Below are positions 7,253 to 14,748 of a stretch of DNA of 35,569 bases, piece by piece. The stretch comes from a bacterium (GTDB lineage Bacteria; Krumholzibacteriota; Krumholzibacteriia; LZORAL124-64-63): NCBI GenBank assembly GCA_003353795.1, contig PIVY01000032.1:1-35569 (forward strand), written 5' to 3'. The notes beneath the pieces were generated by a model. It searched no databases. It was not told the DNA's origin and saw only the letters and a list, made by a program, of their open reading frames with translations. The translations under genes were made by a program, and so were the position numbers. Positions within the stretch are counted from its first letter, which is position 1. Every line of letters begins with the position of its first letter.

Positions 7253-9382
7253 ATGCGTCATTGGATCATCGTGATCCTGTGCATCGTGCCCGTCGGCAAC
7301 GTGGGGGCGCAGGACGACCCGACCTGCCAGGGCGGAGACGGCGTGTGGGACGCCACCGTCATCGAAAGCCTGCCGTATTTCACCCAGGGAACCACCCGCG
7401 ACTACGCCGACGACTACGACGCCTGGTGCATCGGCGGCGAGGAACTGGCCCCCGATGTGGTCTACGTCTACACGCCGACGGCCGACGGCGCGATCACCAT
7501 CGACACCTGCGGCTCCGGCTACAACACCACGCTCTACGTCTTCGACGCCAACGCCGCTCACCTCGCCTGCAACGACAACCGCAACGACGGCGATCCCTGC
7601 TGGGTGGCGACCGCGCGCATCGACCGGCTCGACGTCACCGCGTTCGTGAGCTACTTCATCGTTGTCGATGGCGGCACCATCAACAATGATGGTCAATACG
7701 ACCTGGTGATCACCGAGCACGCGCCCTACGAGTTCGCGCCTCCCTGGTACGCCGAACCCGAAAACGAGCCGCCCCTGGTCGACGGCTACGTCGACACTTT
7801 CAACGGCGGCTGCGACGCCGACGACCCGGAGTTCCAGTACCACCCGTTTGACACGGCCTTCGGCTACAATGCGAGCCTGCACGGGCGCTCCGGATGGTAC
7901 GCCGACACCGACAGCCTAACCGTTCGCGATAGCGACTGGTTCTTGATCAGCGATACCCAGGGGGAACTGAATCTCACCATCGAGGCCACCGAGCCCTGCC
8001 AGGTCTCGTGGTACGAAGTGGGTTCAACCTGCGCCGATCCGATCCTCGGCGGCACGATGTTTGGGGTACCCGGCTACGTCCGCGAAATGGTGATCTACGG
8101 CCCCTATGCCTCGTCCATCCGTGTGAAGGTCACACCTGGATACTATGCGCCGCCTGATGGTGAGCACCACGAATTCGAGTATCTGCTCGGCGTGCGCTGG
8201 GACGATGGCTGGGAGCGCCCGTACCCGACTCCCCTTGGCGACGAATGCCTCGACGCGTCGGTGATCTCCCACTCCCGCAATGGAATTAGTGCCCCAATCG
8301 ACGACTTCGTCGACGACCACGCACCCCACAGCGTCTGCGTGGATTCGGCCGACGTCTACAACGACGGACTGGTGCAGATCTACCTGTACGAAGACCAGCG
8401 CGTTCACGTGGGTGCGGGCGACATCTGGCTTCCGGAACCGGCTAGAGGCGACCACCGGATCCCCGAGATCTGTTTCTATCTCGTGACTGACGCCCGCCTG
8501 ACTCCGGGGTCCTGTGTCGATGCCGTTTGTGGCGAGTACAGCCAGTGGGGTTTCACCCACACCTTCACTGCCCCGCAGTCGGCGTGGTACTACATGATCT
8601 GCGATTTCGACAACTTCGACGGCCAGTACTCCCTGGGCGCCAACATCACCTTCCCGGAAGAATCGCCGTACGCGCCTCCGCCTCCGCCGCCCCTCGGTGA
8701 CAACTGCGCCACGGCCCCGCTCATCGGCCCCGGCCCCGGCCCCTTCGCCTTCGCCGGCGACCTCGACCACGCCACCAACCAACTCGACCCCGGCCGCGAC
8801 GGCTGCCTCGACGATCCCGGCGTCCACTGGACCGGTGGCGACATGGTCTACCGCGTGGATCTGCGGGCCGGCGACCGCCTCACCGCCGATCTCGTCCCCG
8901 ACGGTGATTGGGACGCAGCCCTCTACCTCGTCTCCGACTGCGAGGAGCCCATGGGAACCTGCTTGGTCTCGGGACTGAACCTCGAGCACGTGGCCCTCGA
9001 GGACCAGACCCTCTGGCTCGTGTGCGACTCGTGGGGCATCGGCCCGCGACCGTACACCCTCTCCGGCAGCCTCGACTCGACCACGGCCGCCCCTGCGACT
9101 GCGGCCCAGGCCGGCGTCACGTCCATCCAGCCCAACCCCTGCAATCCCAGCACGACGGTGGAGTACGCGCTCTCACGCCCCGGCCCGGTGACCCTGGCCG
9201 TCTACGACCTCCGCGGCCGCCTCGTGCGCACCCTAGTCCAGGCCGACCGCCCCGCCGGCAGCCACCACGAACGCTGGCACGGCGACGACGCCCAGGGACG
9301 CCACGTCGCCAGCGGCGTCTACGTGCTCCGCCTCCAGGCCCCCGGCCTCACCCAGACCCGTTCCCTGGCCGTCCTCCGCTGA
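7253..9382 (+). CDS. Secreted pre-peptidase-like repeat protein with C-terminal sorting domain
   Basis: A 709-residue exported protein. The ATG at 7253 has GAGGAGG (7241-7247) 5 nt upstream, and the signal peptide ends at NVGAQ (about residue 20). The body consists of several cysteine-containing beta-sandwich modules resembling bacterial pre-peptidase C-terminal domains. One starts near CxGGDGVWDATVIESLP, and the best-conserved one has GDNCATAPLI, GGDMVYRVDL and DAALYLVSDC (about residues 482-610). A proline-rich linker (PYAPPPPPPLG) precedes that module. From about residue 624 there is a FlgD-Ig-like sorting domain (IQPNPCNPST, WHGDDAQGR, GVYVLRL, ending LAVLR). No catalytic domain is visible. 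A structural or adhesive surface protein is the best guess. It is divergent from the CotH-type gene, with 134 nt between the starts. Confidence 0.75.
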   Translation: MRHWIIVILCIVPVGNVGAQDDPTCQGGDGVWDATVIESLPYFTQGTTRDYADDYDAWCIGGEELAPDVVYVYTPTADGAITIDTCGSGYNTTLYVFDANAAHLACNDNRNDGDPCWVATARIDRLDVTAFVSYFIVVDGGTINNDGQYDLVITEHAPYEFAPPWYAEPENEPPLVDGYVDTFNGGCDADDPEFQYHPFDTAFGYNASLHGRSGWYADTDSLTVRDSDWFLISDTQGELNLTIEATEPCQVSWYEVGSTCADPILGGTMFGVPGYVREMVIYGPYASSIRVKVTPGYYAPPDGEHHEFEYLLGVRWDDGWERPYPTPLGDECLDASVISHSRNGISAPIDDFVDDHAPHSVCVDSADVYNDGLVQIYLYEDQRVHVGAGDIWLPEPARGDHRIPEICFYLVTDARLTPGSCVDAVCGEYSQWGFTHTFTAPQSAWYYMICDFDNFDGQYSLGANITFPEESPYAPPPPPPLGDNCATAPLIGPGPGPFAFAGDLDHATNQLDPGRDGCLDDPGVHWTGGDMVYRVDLRAGDRLTADLVPDGDWDAALYLVSDCEEPMGTCLVSGLNLEHVALEDQTLWLVCDSWGIGPRPYTLSGSLDSTTAAPATAAQAGVTSIQPNPCNPSTTVEYALSRPGPVTLAVYDLRGRLVRTLVQADRPAGSHHERWHGDDAQGRHVASGVYVLRLQAPGLTQTRSLAVLR

Positions 9383-9408
9383 CCCGCAATCGAAAACCCA
9401 CTCAGCGA

Positions 9409-9496
9409 GCGGTCGCCGTGGCGCGGCGAACTCCGCAAAAAGAGGGCGGCCGAATGGCCGCCCTCGATGAGGACATCGCCGCGCCACGGTGACCGC
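9409..9496 (-). terminator. Nested double hairpin terminator of the lysine-catabolism operon
   Basis: The inner hairpin is a perfect 10-bp stem, GAGGGCGGCC (9442-9451) with GGCCGCCCTC (9456-9465), loop GAAT. On the minus strand it is followed directly by five T (A-tract 9437-9441 on plus), so it is a classical intrinsic terminator for the dehydrogenase gene ending at 9504. An outer 21-bp arm pair, 9409-9429 and 9476-9496, matches at 20 of 21 positions and encloses it. The one difference is a G-U wobble in plus-strand RNA. The whole structure may also stop transcripts of the convergent gene ending at 9382. Confidence 0.85.
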
Positions 9497-9503
9497 GAGC
9501 GCC

Positions 9504-11039
9504 CTAAACGTCGAACTTAACACCCTGCGCCAGGTGGACCTCGCCACCCCAGTTCAGCGTGTTCGTCTGTCGCCGCATGTAGGCCTTCCAGGCGTCCGAG
9601 CCGCTCTCGCGACCGCCGCCCGTCTCCTTCTCGCCACCGAACGCGCCGCCGATCTCGGCGCCGCTGGTGCCGATGTTGACGTTGGCGATGCCGCAGTCCG
9701 ACCCCTTGTAGCTCAGGAAGGTCTCGCCCTCGCTCATGCTGTCGGTGTAGATGGCCGAGCTCAGGCCCTGCGGCACGTCGTTGTGCAGCTTGATGGCCTG
9801 GTCCAGCTTCTTGTACTTCATCACGTAGACGATGGGCGCGAAGGTCTCGTCCTGGACGATCTGGGCCTTGTTGGCGATCTCGATGATCGTCGGCAGCACG
9901 AAGGTGCGGCGGCGGTTCTTGCCCGCGCGCTTGACCTTGCCGCCGTACAGCACCTTGCCGCCTTGCTCCTGCGCCGCCTTGATGGCGTTCTCGTAGTCCT
10001 CCACGGCGCCCTCGTCGATCAGGGGGCCCATGAGCGTCTTGGGATCCAGGGGATCGCCGATGTTCACCTTCTCGTAGAGACCCACGAGCTTCTTGATGAA
10101 CGTGTTGTAGACCTTCTCCTGGATGATCAGGCGGCGGGTCGACGTGCAGCGCTGGCCGGCGGTGCCCACGGCGCCGAAGAACGAGCTCGCCAGCGCGCCC
10201 TTCATGTCGGCCTTCTCGCTGATGATCAGGGCGTTGTTGCCACCCAGCTCCAGGATCGTGCGACCGAGGCGCGCGCCCACGACCTCGCCGATGCGCTTGC
10301 CCATGCGGGTCGAGCCGGTGGCCGACACCAGCGGGATGCGCTTGTCGTTGATCAGGCGCTCGCCGATGGTCGAACCGCGGCCCACCACGACTGCGCTGAC
10401 GCCTTCGCTGAGTCCGTTGGCCTTGAACACCTCGTTGACGATGTTCTGGCAGGCGATGGCGCAGTACGGAGTCTTGCTCGACGGCTTCCATACGCAGGTG
10501 TCGCCGGCGATCCAGGCCAGGGCGGTGTTCCAGGCCCACACGGCCACGGGGAAGTTGAAGGCGCTGATGATGCCGACGGTGCCCAGGGGGTGCCACTGCT
10601 CCATCATGCGATGTCCGGGGCGCTCGCTCTGCAGCGTCGGACCGCTCAGGAAACGACTCTGCCCCACGGCGAAGTCGCAGATGTCGATCATCTCCTGCAC
10701 CTCGCCGAGACCCTCGGTGAGGATCTTGCCCATCTCCAGGGACACGAGGGAGCCCAGGGCGTCCTTCTTGGCGCGCAGGGCCTCGCCGACCTGGCGGACG
10801 ATCTCGCCACGCAGCGGAGCCGGCATGGCCCGGAACTCCACGAAGGCCTTCTGGCTGGCCTTCATGACCTTGGCGTAGTCGGCCGCCGAAGCCTGGGTGA
10901 TCTTGCCCAACAGCTCGCCGGTGGTGGGGCTGTGAACCTCGATGATGTCGTTGCTGCTCGCGAACCACTCGCCGCCGCAGTTGGCGCCATCCATCTTGGC
11001 CTTGAGGCCGAGCTCGCGGAAGATCTGAGCCTTGTTCAT
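9504..11039 (-). CDS. Alpha-aminoadipic semialdehyde dehydrogenase (ALDH7 family, antiquitin-like)
   Basis: A 511-residue NAD(P)-dependent enzyme oxidising alpha-aminoadipate semialdehyde to alpha-aminoadipate (EC 1.2.1.31), the third step of saccharopine lysine degradation. From memory it aligns almost end to end with human ALDH7A1. Shared stretches include LVSLEMGKI, EGLGEVQE, FNFPVAV (about 161), GSTRMGK (242-248), ELGGNNA with Glu264, and GTAGQRC with catalytic Cys298. Also shared are the family-specific C-terminal segments SDCGIxNVNIxTSGAEIGG and GGGRESGSDAWKxYMRR, and the ending LAQGVKF. The ATG at 11039 has AAGGAGAC 8 nt upstream. The frame is open for 58 more codons upstream, but that part only translates the inverted repeat and is rejected. 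It is last in the operon, 177 nt after the saccharopine dehydrogenase gene. Confidence 0.95.
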   Translation of the reverse strand: MNKAQIFRELGLKAKMDGANCGGEWFASSNDIIEVHSPTTGELLGKITQASAADYAKVMKASQKAFVEFRAMPAPLRGEIVRQVGEALRAKKDALGSLVSLEMGKILTEGLGEVQEMIDICDFAVGQSRFLSGPTLQSERPGHRMMEQWHPLGTVGIISAFNFPVAVWAWNTALAWIAGDTCVWKPSSKTPYCAIACQNIVNEVFKANGLSEGVSAVVVGRGSTIGERLINDKRIPLVSATGSTRMGKRIGEVVGARLGRTILELGGNNALIISEKADMKGALASSFFGAVGTAGQRCTSTRRLIIQEKVYNTFIKKLVGLYEKVNIGDPLDPKTLMGPLIDEGAVEDYENAIKAAQEQGGKVLYGGKVKRAGKNRRRTFVLPTIIEIANKAQIVQDETFAPIVYVMKYKKLDQAIKLHNDVPQGLSSAIYTDSMSEGETFLSYKGSDCGIANVNIGTSGAEIGGAFGGEKETGGGRESGSDAWKAYMRRQTNTLNWGGEVHLAQGVKFDV

Positions 11040-11060
11040 CGGTCGTCTCCTTGAGTGATC

Positions 11061-11207
11061 TGTCGATCCCAAGTTTTGGGGTTGGCGAGACCACAAGCAG
11101 CCATCTGCCGCGTTGCACTCGCTTGAATTAGCTTCACTAGTCCTGCGCTCGCGCGCCTTGCAACTGACCGCTTGTGATCTCGCCAACCCCAAAACTTGGG
11201 ACCGACA
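11061..11207. repeat. Long inverted repeat (40-bp arms) between two lysine-catabolism genes
   Basis: The left arm (11061-11100) and right arm (11168-11207) are reverse complements at 37 of 40 positions, with a 67-nt loop. All three differences (11066/11202, 11091/11177, 11099/11169) become G-U pairs in RNA of the minus strand, the sense strand of the operon. They would be A-C mismatches in plus-strand RNA. A second short pairing in the loop joins GTTGCA (11112-11117) with TGCAAC (11159-11164). The arms contain the near-palindrome CCCAAGTTTTGGG. The element starts 9 nt after the dehydrogenase stop and ends just before the ribosome site of the next gene. It could be a MITE/REP-like repeat or an mRNA processing/stabilising hairpin. 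There is no T-tract and no evident target-site duplication. Confidence 0.9.
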
Positions 11208-11216
11208 GAACACTAG

Positions 11217-12536
11217 CTAGTAGGTTTCGGTGTGCTCTTTGCACTCGATGTCCATGGTCGCGAGTTCGTCCAGCACCGGGTTGTAGATGCCGGGCAGGAC
11301 AGGGCGCAGAACACCGGTCTCGGTGATCTTGCCCTCGAGGATCATGTGTGCCCCGATGGCCGCGGGCAGCGATACGGTGCGGCTCATGGAGCTGTCGCCG
11401 CCCTCGACACCGAAGTCGATGAGCTTGGACGTGACGTGCTCCTTGTGGCCGTCGGGGAACGTGGCCTGGAAGTCGTGGAAGAGGACGATGAGGTCGAGTT
11501 CCCCCTCGTCGAAGGCGAGCTTCTCGAACATGAGGTCGCCCATGGCGTCCAGCATGGTCGTCTTCTCGCCCTGGACCTTCTTGTCGGAGAACATGCCGAG
11601 CCAGTTCAGATTCCAGCAGGGCAGGCTGTCGGGAGGAATGCCGGCTTTCCTGGCGAACGCGAGACGCAGGTCATCGCCATTGGCCAAACCGAGATGCTCG
11701 CGCATGACCTCGGCATACGTCCGGCCTTTGACCTCGAACTCATCCAGGTCCAGCAGTCCCTGGGTGCGGTAGCTGTAGATGCAGTCGCACCAGCCCATGT
11801 TGCGCAGGGTGCCGCGGAACAGGGTCGGAATGCCCTCGAGTCCGTAGACGTCCTGGTAGCTGATGCTGTCGCGGTTGGGGTAGGCCTCGAAGTCGCCGAA
11901 GCCCGGGACCTGCAGCACGTGCATGTCGCGGAAGAGGCGCTCCGGAGCCACCTCGACCTTGCGGCCGTTCTCCAGGTACTGCGCGCCGTTGCGGCTGGCC
12001 ACGAGCACGCCGCGAGGCGCCCAGCTGAACTTGTAGCCGAACGGGTTGTCGTTGTGCTGGGGCGCGGGCAGGCCGCCGCAGTAGCTCTTGAAGGCCACGA
12101 TCTCACCGCCGCGTCCCTTGACGTCGTCGATGATCCGCATGGCCGACATGTGGTCGATGCCGGGGTCGACGCCGATCTCGTTGAGGATCACGAGACCCTT
12201 CTCTCGGGCCTCGCCGTCCAGCGCCTCCATCTCGGGCGAGACGTAGCTGGTGGTCACCATGTTCTTGCCCGCGTCCAGGCAGTGGCGGGCGACCACCGGA
12301 TGCAGCGGAGGCGGCACCAGGCTGATGGCGAGATCCGTTTCGGCGATGAACTCGGCGAGCTTCGCCTCGTTCCCGAGATCAAGCGGATGAGCTTTACCAT
12401 TCGGATGACCGTCAATGAGAGCCTCGGCCTTGGCGACGGTGCGACTGGCGCAGGTCACCTCGTAGCCTCGGTCCAGCAGGTAGCGTACGAGCGGCCTTGC
12501 GACCAGGCCGGCGCCGAGTACCAGAACCTTCTTCAT
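11217..12536 (-). CDS. Saccharopine dehydrogenase (glutamate-forming)
   Basis: A 439-residue cytosolic oxidoreductase that splits saccharopine into glutamate and alpha-aminoadipate semialdehyde (EC 1.5.1.9). It opens with a Rossmann segment KKVLVLGAGLVARPLVRYL. It carries the saccharopine-reductase signatures MVTTSYVSPEM, NEIGVDPGIDHM, SYCGGLPAPxHNDNPF followed by YKFSW, AYPNRDS, and FRGTLRNMGW. These match the C-terminal half of animal bifunctional AASS, as recalled. The ATG at 12536 has GGAGGAC about 8 nt upstream. The gene begins 22 nt after the lysine-ketoglutarate reductase stop codon, so the two activities fused in animals and plants are separate but coupled genes here. Biosynthetic saccharopine reductases share the fold, but the reductase and ALDH7 neighbours argue for degradation. 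Confidence 0.93.
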   Translation of the reverse strand: MKKVLVLGAGLVARPLVRYLLDRGYEVTCASRTVAKAEALIDGHPNGKAHPLDLGNEAKLAEFIAETDLAISLVPPPLHPVVARHCLDAGKNMVTTSYVSPEMEALDGEAREKGLVILNEIGVDPGIDHMSAMRIIDDVKGRGGEIVAFKSYCGGLPAPQHNDNPFGYKFSWAPRGVLVASRNGAQYLENGRKVEVAPERLFRDMHVLQVPGFGDFEAYPNRDSISYQDVYGLEGIPTLFRGTLRNMGWCDCIYSYRTQGLLDLDEFEVKGRTYAEVMREHLGLANGDDLRLAFARKAGIPPDSLPCWNLNWLGMFSDKKVQGEKTTMLDAMGDLMFEKLAFDEGELDLIVLFHDFQATFPDGHKEHVTSKLIDFGVEGGDSSMSRTVSLPAAIGAHMILEGKITETGVLRPVLPGIYNPVLDELATMDIECKEHTETY

Positions 12537-12558
12537 GTGAGCGTCCTCCGGTTGCGAG

Positions 12559-13824
12559 TTACTGTCCCAGGAACTCCTCGAGGTATCGGTAATCCGGAGT
12601 GAGCTCACCCCGGTGAACGATCACGGCTTTTTTCAGTTCGGGAGGCAGATCGAGGTCGGCGAAGGAGGCCGACCAGTCGCACTTGTCCAGCGCCGGAACC
12701 AGATCGCTCAGGACCTTGCTGAAGTGCTGGCTGCTCTCGCGCGAGAGTTCGCACGGCAGGTTGTCCACCGCCATCACCGCGGGGCTGGGACCGTCGACGG
12801 TCTCCACCACCTCGCCGGTGTCGGGATTGAACGTGAAGCTGGGCTTGTCGGGCATGGTCGCGTGCAGGGTGATCTCGATGGCGCCCTCGTAGTCGCAGCT
12901 GATGTCGCCGATGACCTGCAGCTTGGGGTCGCGGTTCTTCTTGATCCACTCGCGCGTGACCAGGCGCGGATAACGGGGCTCCCAGTAGATGGTGTTCAGG
13001 AGCACGTCGAGGTGCGGGAGGTACTCCTCGAACCGGGCCTCGTAGCGCTCAGGATGGTCGTAGTACTCCTGCAGATCGAATTCGCCGCCGTCCTTGCGCT
13101 TGGCCATGTGCTCCTCGCGGAACTCCACCACGCGGATGGGCATGGTGGGCGCCTTGCCGGCCAGCAGGTCCCTGGGAGCCACCCACTCGATGGGCAGACA
13201 CTCGAGCACTTCGGCGCAGCCGGCGGCCACGTTGCCGTAGCCGGCCATGCCGATGGTGATGCAATGGCGTTCGGGGTTGAGCTGCTCGCCGATCACCCGC
13301 AGGTGCGCCTTGGCGCCCTCGAAGGTGGAGTATTCGAAGGTGCGTTTGATCTCGGCCAGCGGTGTCGGAATGCCGCGAGCCTTCATCCGATGGCCGAGGG
13401 TCCAGAGGGTGTCGATGGCGCCGGCATAGCCCGCATGGATGGAGAAGAACAGCAGCCGCTTGCCGTCGTCGCCCACGATGCGTTCGTAATCTATCAGACT
13501 GCAGTTCAGATCGAGGAGCTGCTGCAGCATGGGCATGTTGTAGTCCTGCCCCTTGATCACGTGGGAGAAGTACATGTAGTTCTTGTTCTTCTCCAGCAGG
13601 TGCTTGGGGATCTCCTTGACGGACATGACGAAATCGCACTCGCCGAGGTTCTCGGCCAGCTTCACCCCCACGTCCTGGTAGGCGATGTCGGAGAAGATGC
13701 GATTGGCGGACGGCTGGACCCGGAACTCGAGGCCTTGCTTCTGCAGCTCGGCGAGATCGGTCGGGATCAGGGGGACGCGGCGTTCCCAGTGGTTCTTGTC
13801 CTCGCGGCGGATACCAATCAGCAC
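12559..13824 (-). CDS. Lysine-2-oxoglutarate reductase (saccharopine-forming)
   Basis: A 421-residue protein condensing lysine with 2-oxoglutarate to saccharopine (EC 1.5.1.8), the entry step of the pathway. It belongs to the alanine dehydrogenase/PNT superfamily and aligns with the N-terminal half of animal AASS. Shared features are IGIRREDKNHWERRVPL, FSHVIKGQ (86-93), LIDYERIV, DHPERYEARF, NTIYWEPRYPRLVTR, IGDISCDYEGAIE, VDNLPCELSRESS and the ending LTPDYRYLEEFL. The nucleotide-binding turn GYGNVAAG is at 195-202. The start is GTG at 13824 with AGGGAG 8 nt upstream; the nearby ATG at 13829 is out of frame. First gene of the operon, with a promoter candidate just upstream. Confidence 0.93.
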   Translation of the reverse strand: MLIGIRREDKNHWERRVPLIPTDLAELQKQGLEFRVQPSANRIFSDIAYQDVGVKLAENLGECDFVMSVKEIPKHLLEKNKNYMYFSHVIKGQDYNMPMLQQLLDLNCSLIDYERIVGDDGKRLLFFSIHAGYAGAIDTLWTLGHRMKARGIPTPLAEIKRTFEYSTFEGAKAHLRVIGEQLNPERHCITIGMAGYGNVAAGCAEVLECLPIEWVAPRDLLAGKAPTMPIRVVEFREEHMAKRKDGGEFDLQEYYDHPERYEARFEEYLPHLDVLLNTIYWEPRYPRLVTREWIKKNRDPKLQVIGDISCDYEGAIEITLHATMPDKPSFTFNPDTGEVVETVDGPSPAVMAVDNLPCELSRESSQHFSKVLSDLVPALDKCDWSASFADLDLPPELKKAVIVHRGELTPDYRYLEEFLGQ

Positions 13825-13864
13825 GGCATTTGCTCCCTGTCTGGCGACTGCATTTCCGGATCAA

Positions 13865-13899
13865 GGCGCAAAGCTAGGTGGGGCGCAAACCCGAGTCAA
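13865..13899 (-). promoter_or_regulatory. Candidate promoter and 8-bp direct repeat ahead of the lysine-catabolism operon
   Basis: On the minus strand, TTGACT (13894-13899) and TAGCTT (13871-13876) are 17 nt apart, giving a sigma-70-like promoter about 40 nt before the GTG start. The word TTTGCGCC occurs twice in direct orientation (plus-strand GGCGCAAA at 13865-13872 and 13882-13889), 17 bp start to start. One copy overlaps the -10 and the other lies in the spacer, a plausible operator position. The -10 match is weak (3 of 6). Confidence 0.45.
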
Positions 13900-13907
13900 G
13901 AATGGGT

Positions 13908-14465
13908 CTAGAGGTACTTCTCGAAGACCACGTAGGCGACCGGCAGAATCAGGCCCAGGGCCATGAGCACGCCGCCGCGACCGGTCAGCCCCTTGCGTCC
14001 CTTCACCAGGAAGATCCCGCTGAGGGCCAGGATCCCCAGGATCACCGCGTAACCGTCGGCGATCCAGGTCCAGGCGCCCTTGCCCTGGTTGAGGTGCATG
14101 AAGTTGACGTCGCGCAGGAGGGGGCGCGGCGTGAGCACCTCGGAGAGGACCTCGCCGGAGACCAAGTTCACGTCGACGGTCCCCGAGGGGGTGATGACGC
14201 GTAGCTGGGTCTCGGTAGCCCGCCAGACGTTGCGGATGGGCTCCTTGAGGTCGAGCTGGTCGAGGACCTGCGGCGTGATCTGCTCCGTGGGACCCACTCC
14301 GGGCGGGGTGATCGTCCAGGTGGAGCGGGTCTGCTCGTAGCTGGGATTCCAGCTGTCGGTGTGATTCACCGCGACGCCGCTGATCACGTAGGCGAGGGTG
14401 AGACCGACGGCCAGGAAGCCGAGTTCGCGGTGGAGGAAGCGGCAGACCTTGCGAAATTTCTGCAA
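13908..14465 (-). CDS. PepSY-associated transmembrane helix protein
   Basis: A 185-residue inner-membrane protein with three predicted helices at about 15-33, 132-154 and 165-181. An extracytoplasmic domain of about 95 residues lies between the first two. It resembles PepSY-TM-like proteins: HRELGFLAVGLTLAYVISG with following NHT, and FMHLNQGKGAWTW before the second helix. His12, His35 and His124 sit near the membrane edges as in related heme- or metal-linked reductase membrane proteins; the function is unproven. The start is TTG at 14465, because TAG lies in frame two codons upstream and no later Met precedes the first helix. AGAGGT about 9 nt upstream acts as SD. It is upstream of, and on the same strand as, the lysine operon, with 83 nt between them, probably a separate unit. 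Confidence 0.75.
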   Translation of the reverse strand: MQKFRKVCRFLHRELGFLAVGLTLAYVISGVAVNHTDSWNPSYEQTRSTWTITPPGVGPTEQITPQVLDQLDLKEPIRNVWRATETQLRVITPSGTVDVNLVSGEVLSEVLTPRPLLRDVNFMHLNQGKGAWTWIADGYAVILGILALSGIFLVKGRKGLTGRGGVLMALGLILPVAYVVFEKYL

Positions 14466-14748
14466 TTTCTATGACCTCTGTCGACGGGGAACATGACAGC
14501 GCGCCGTCAACGATAATCTCTCGACCGACCAGGGGCAAAATCGAACCCCAGTACCGGCCGCCCAGGTGAAAGCCCCGGCGCCGGTGGACTCACTGTCAGC
14601 CTGACTTTGCCGCCTACCGCCGCCGCCGTCGTTGTTGTTGAGCAATAACTATTGTTAATTGATTCCGGATTTGCAAAAATACTCAATGGGGCCCCTATCC
14701 GGGGGGATACCGAGACCAACTCACGTCGTTCAGATGGGGGCAAGCCGA
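14466..14748. promoter_or_regulatory. Divergent intergenic region with candidate rightward promoter
   Basis: This gap separates the PepSY-type gene (minus) from the barrel-protein pair (plus). An AT-rich patch near 14630-14690 holds TTGTTG (14632-14637) and TTAATT (14655-14660), 17 nt apart, pointing rightward. Downstream, TATCC-GGGG-GGATA (14696-14709) can form a small leader hairpin. Nothing else was recognised; no small ORF with an SD is evident. Confidence 0.35.

Noticed and set aside
4140-7274. A 1044-codon open frame on the plus strand opposite the CotH-type gene
   Set aside because: It is the antisense shadow of a GC-rich gene, with no SD, no signal peptide and the composition of a shadow frame. 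The minus-strand protein has clear domains.
11061-11207. Integron attC site
   Set aside because: The expected order RYYYAAC then GTTRRRY is not present (here GTTGG precedes CCAAC), and no integrase or cassette arrangement is nearby.
11040-11213. N-terminal extension of the aldehyde dehydrogenase through the inverted repeat
   Set aside because: The extension translates the palindrome, has no homology to ALDH7, and a good SD precedes the internal ATG at 11039.
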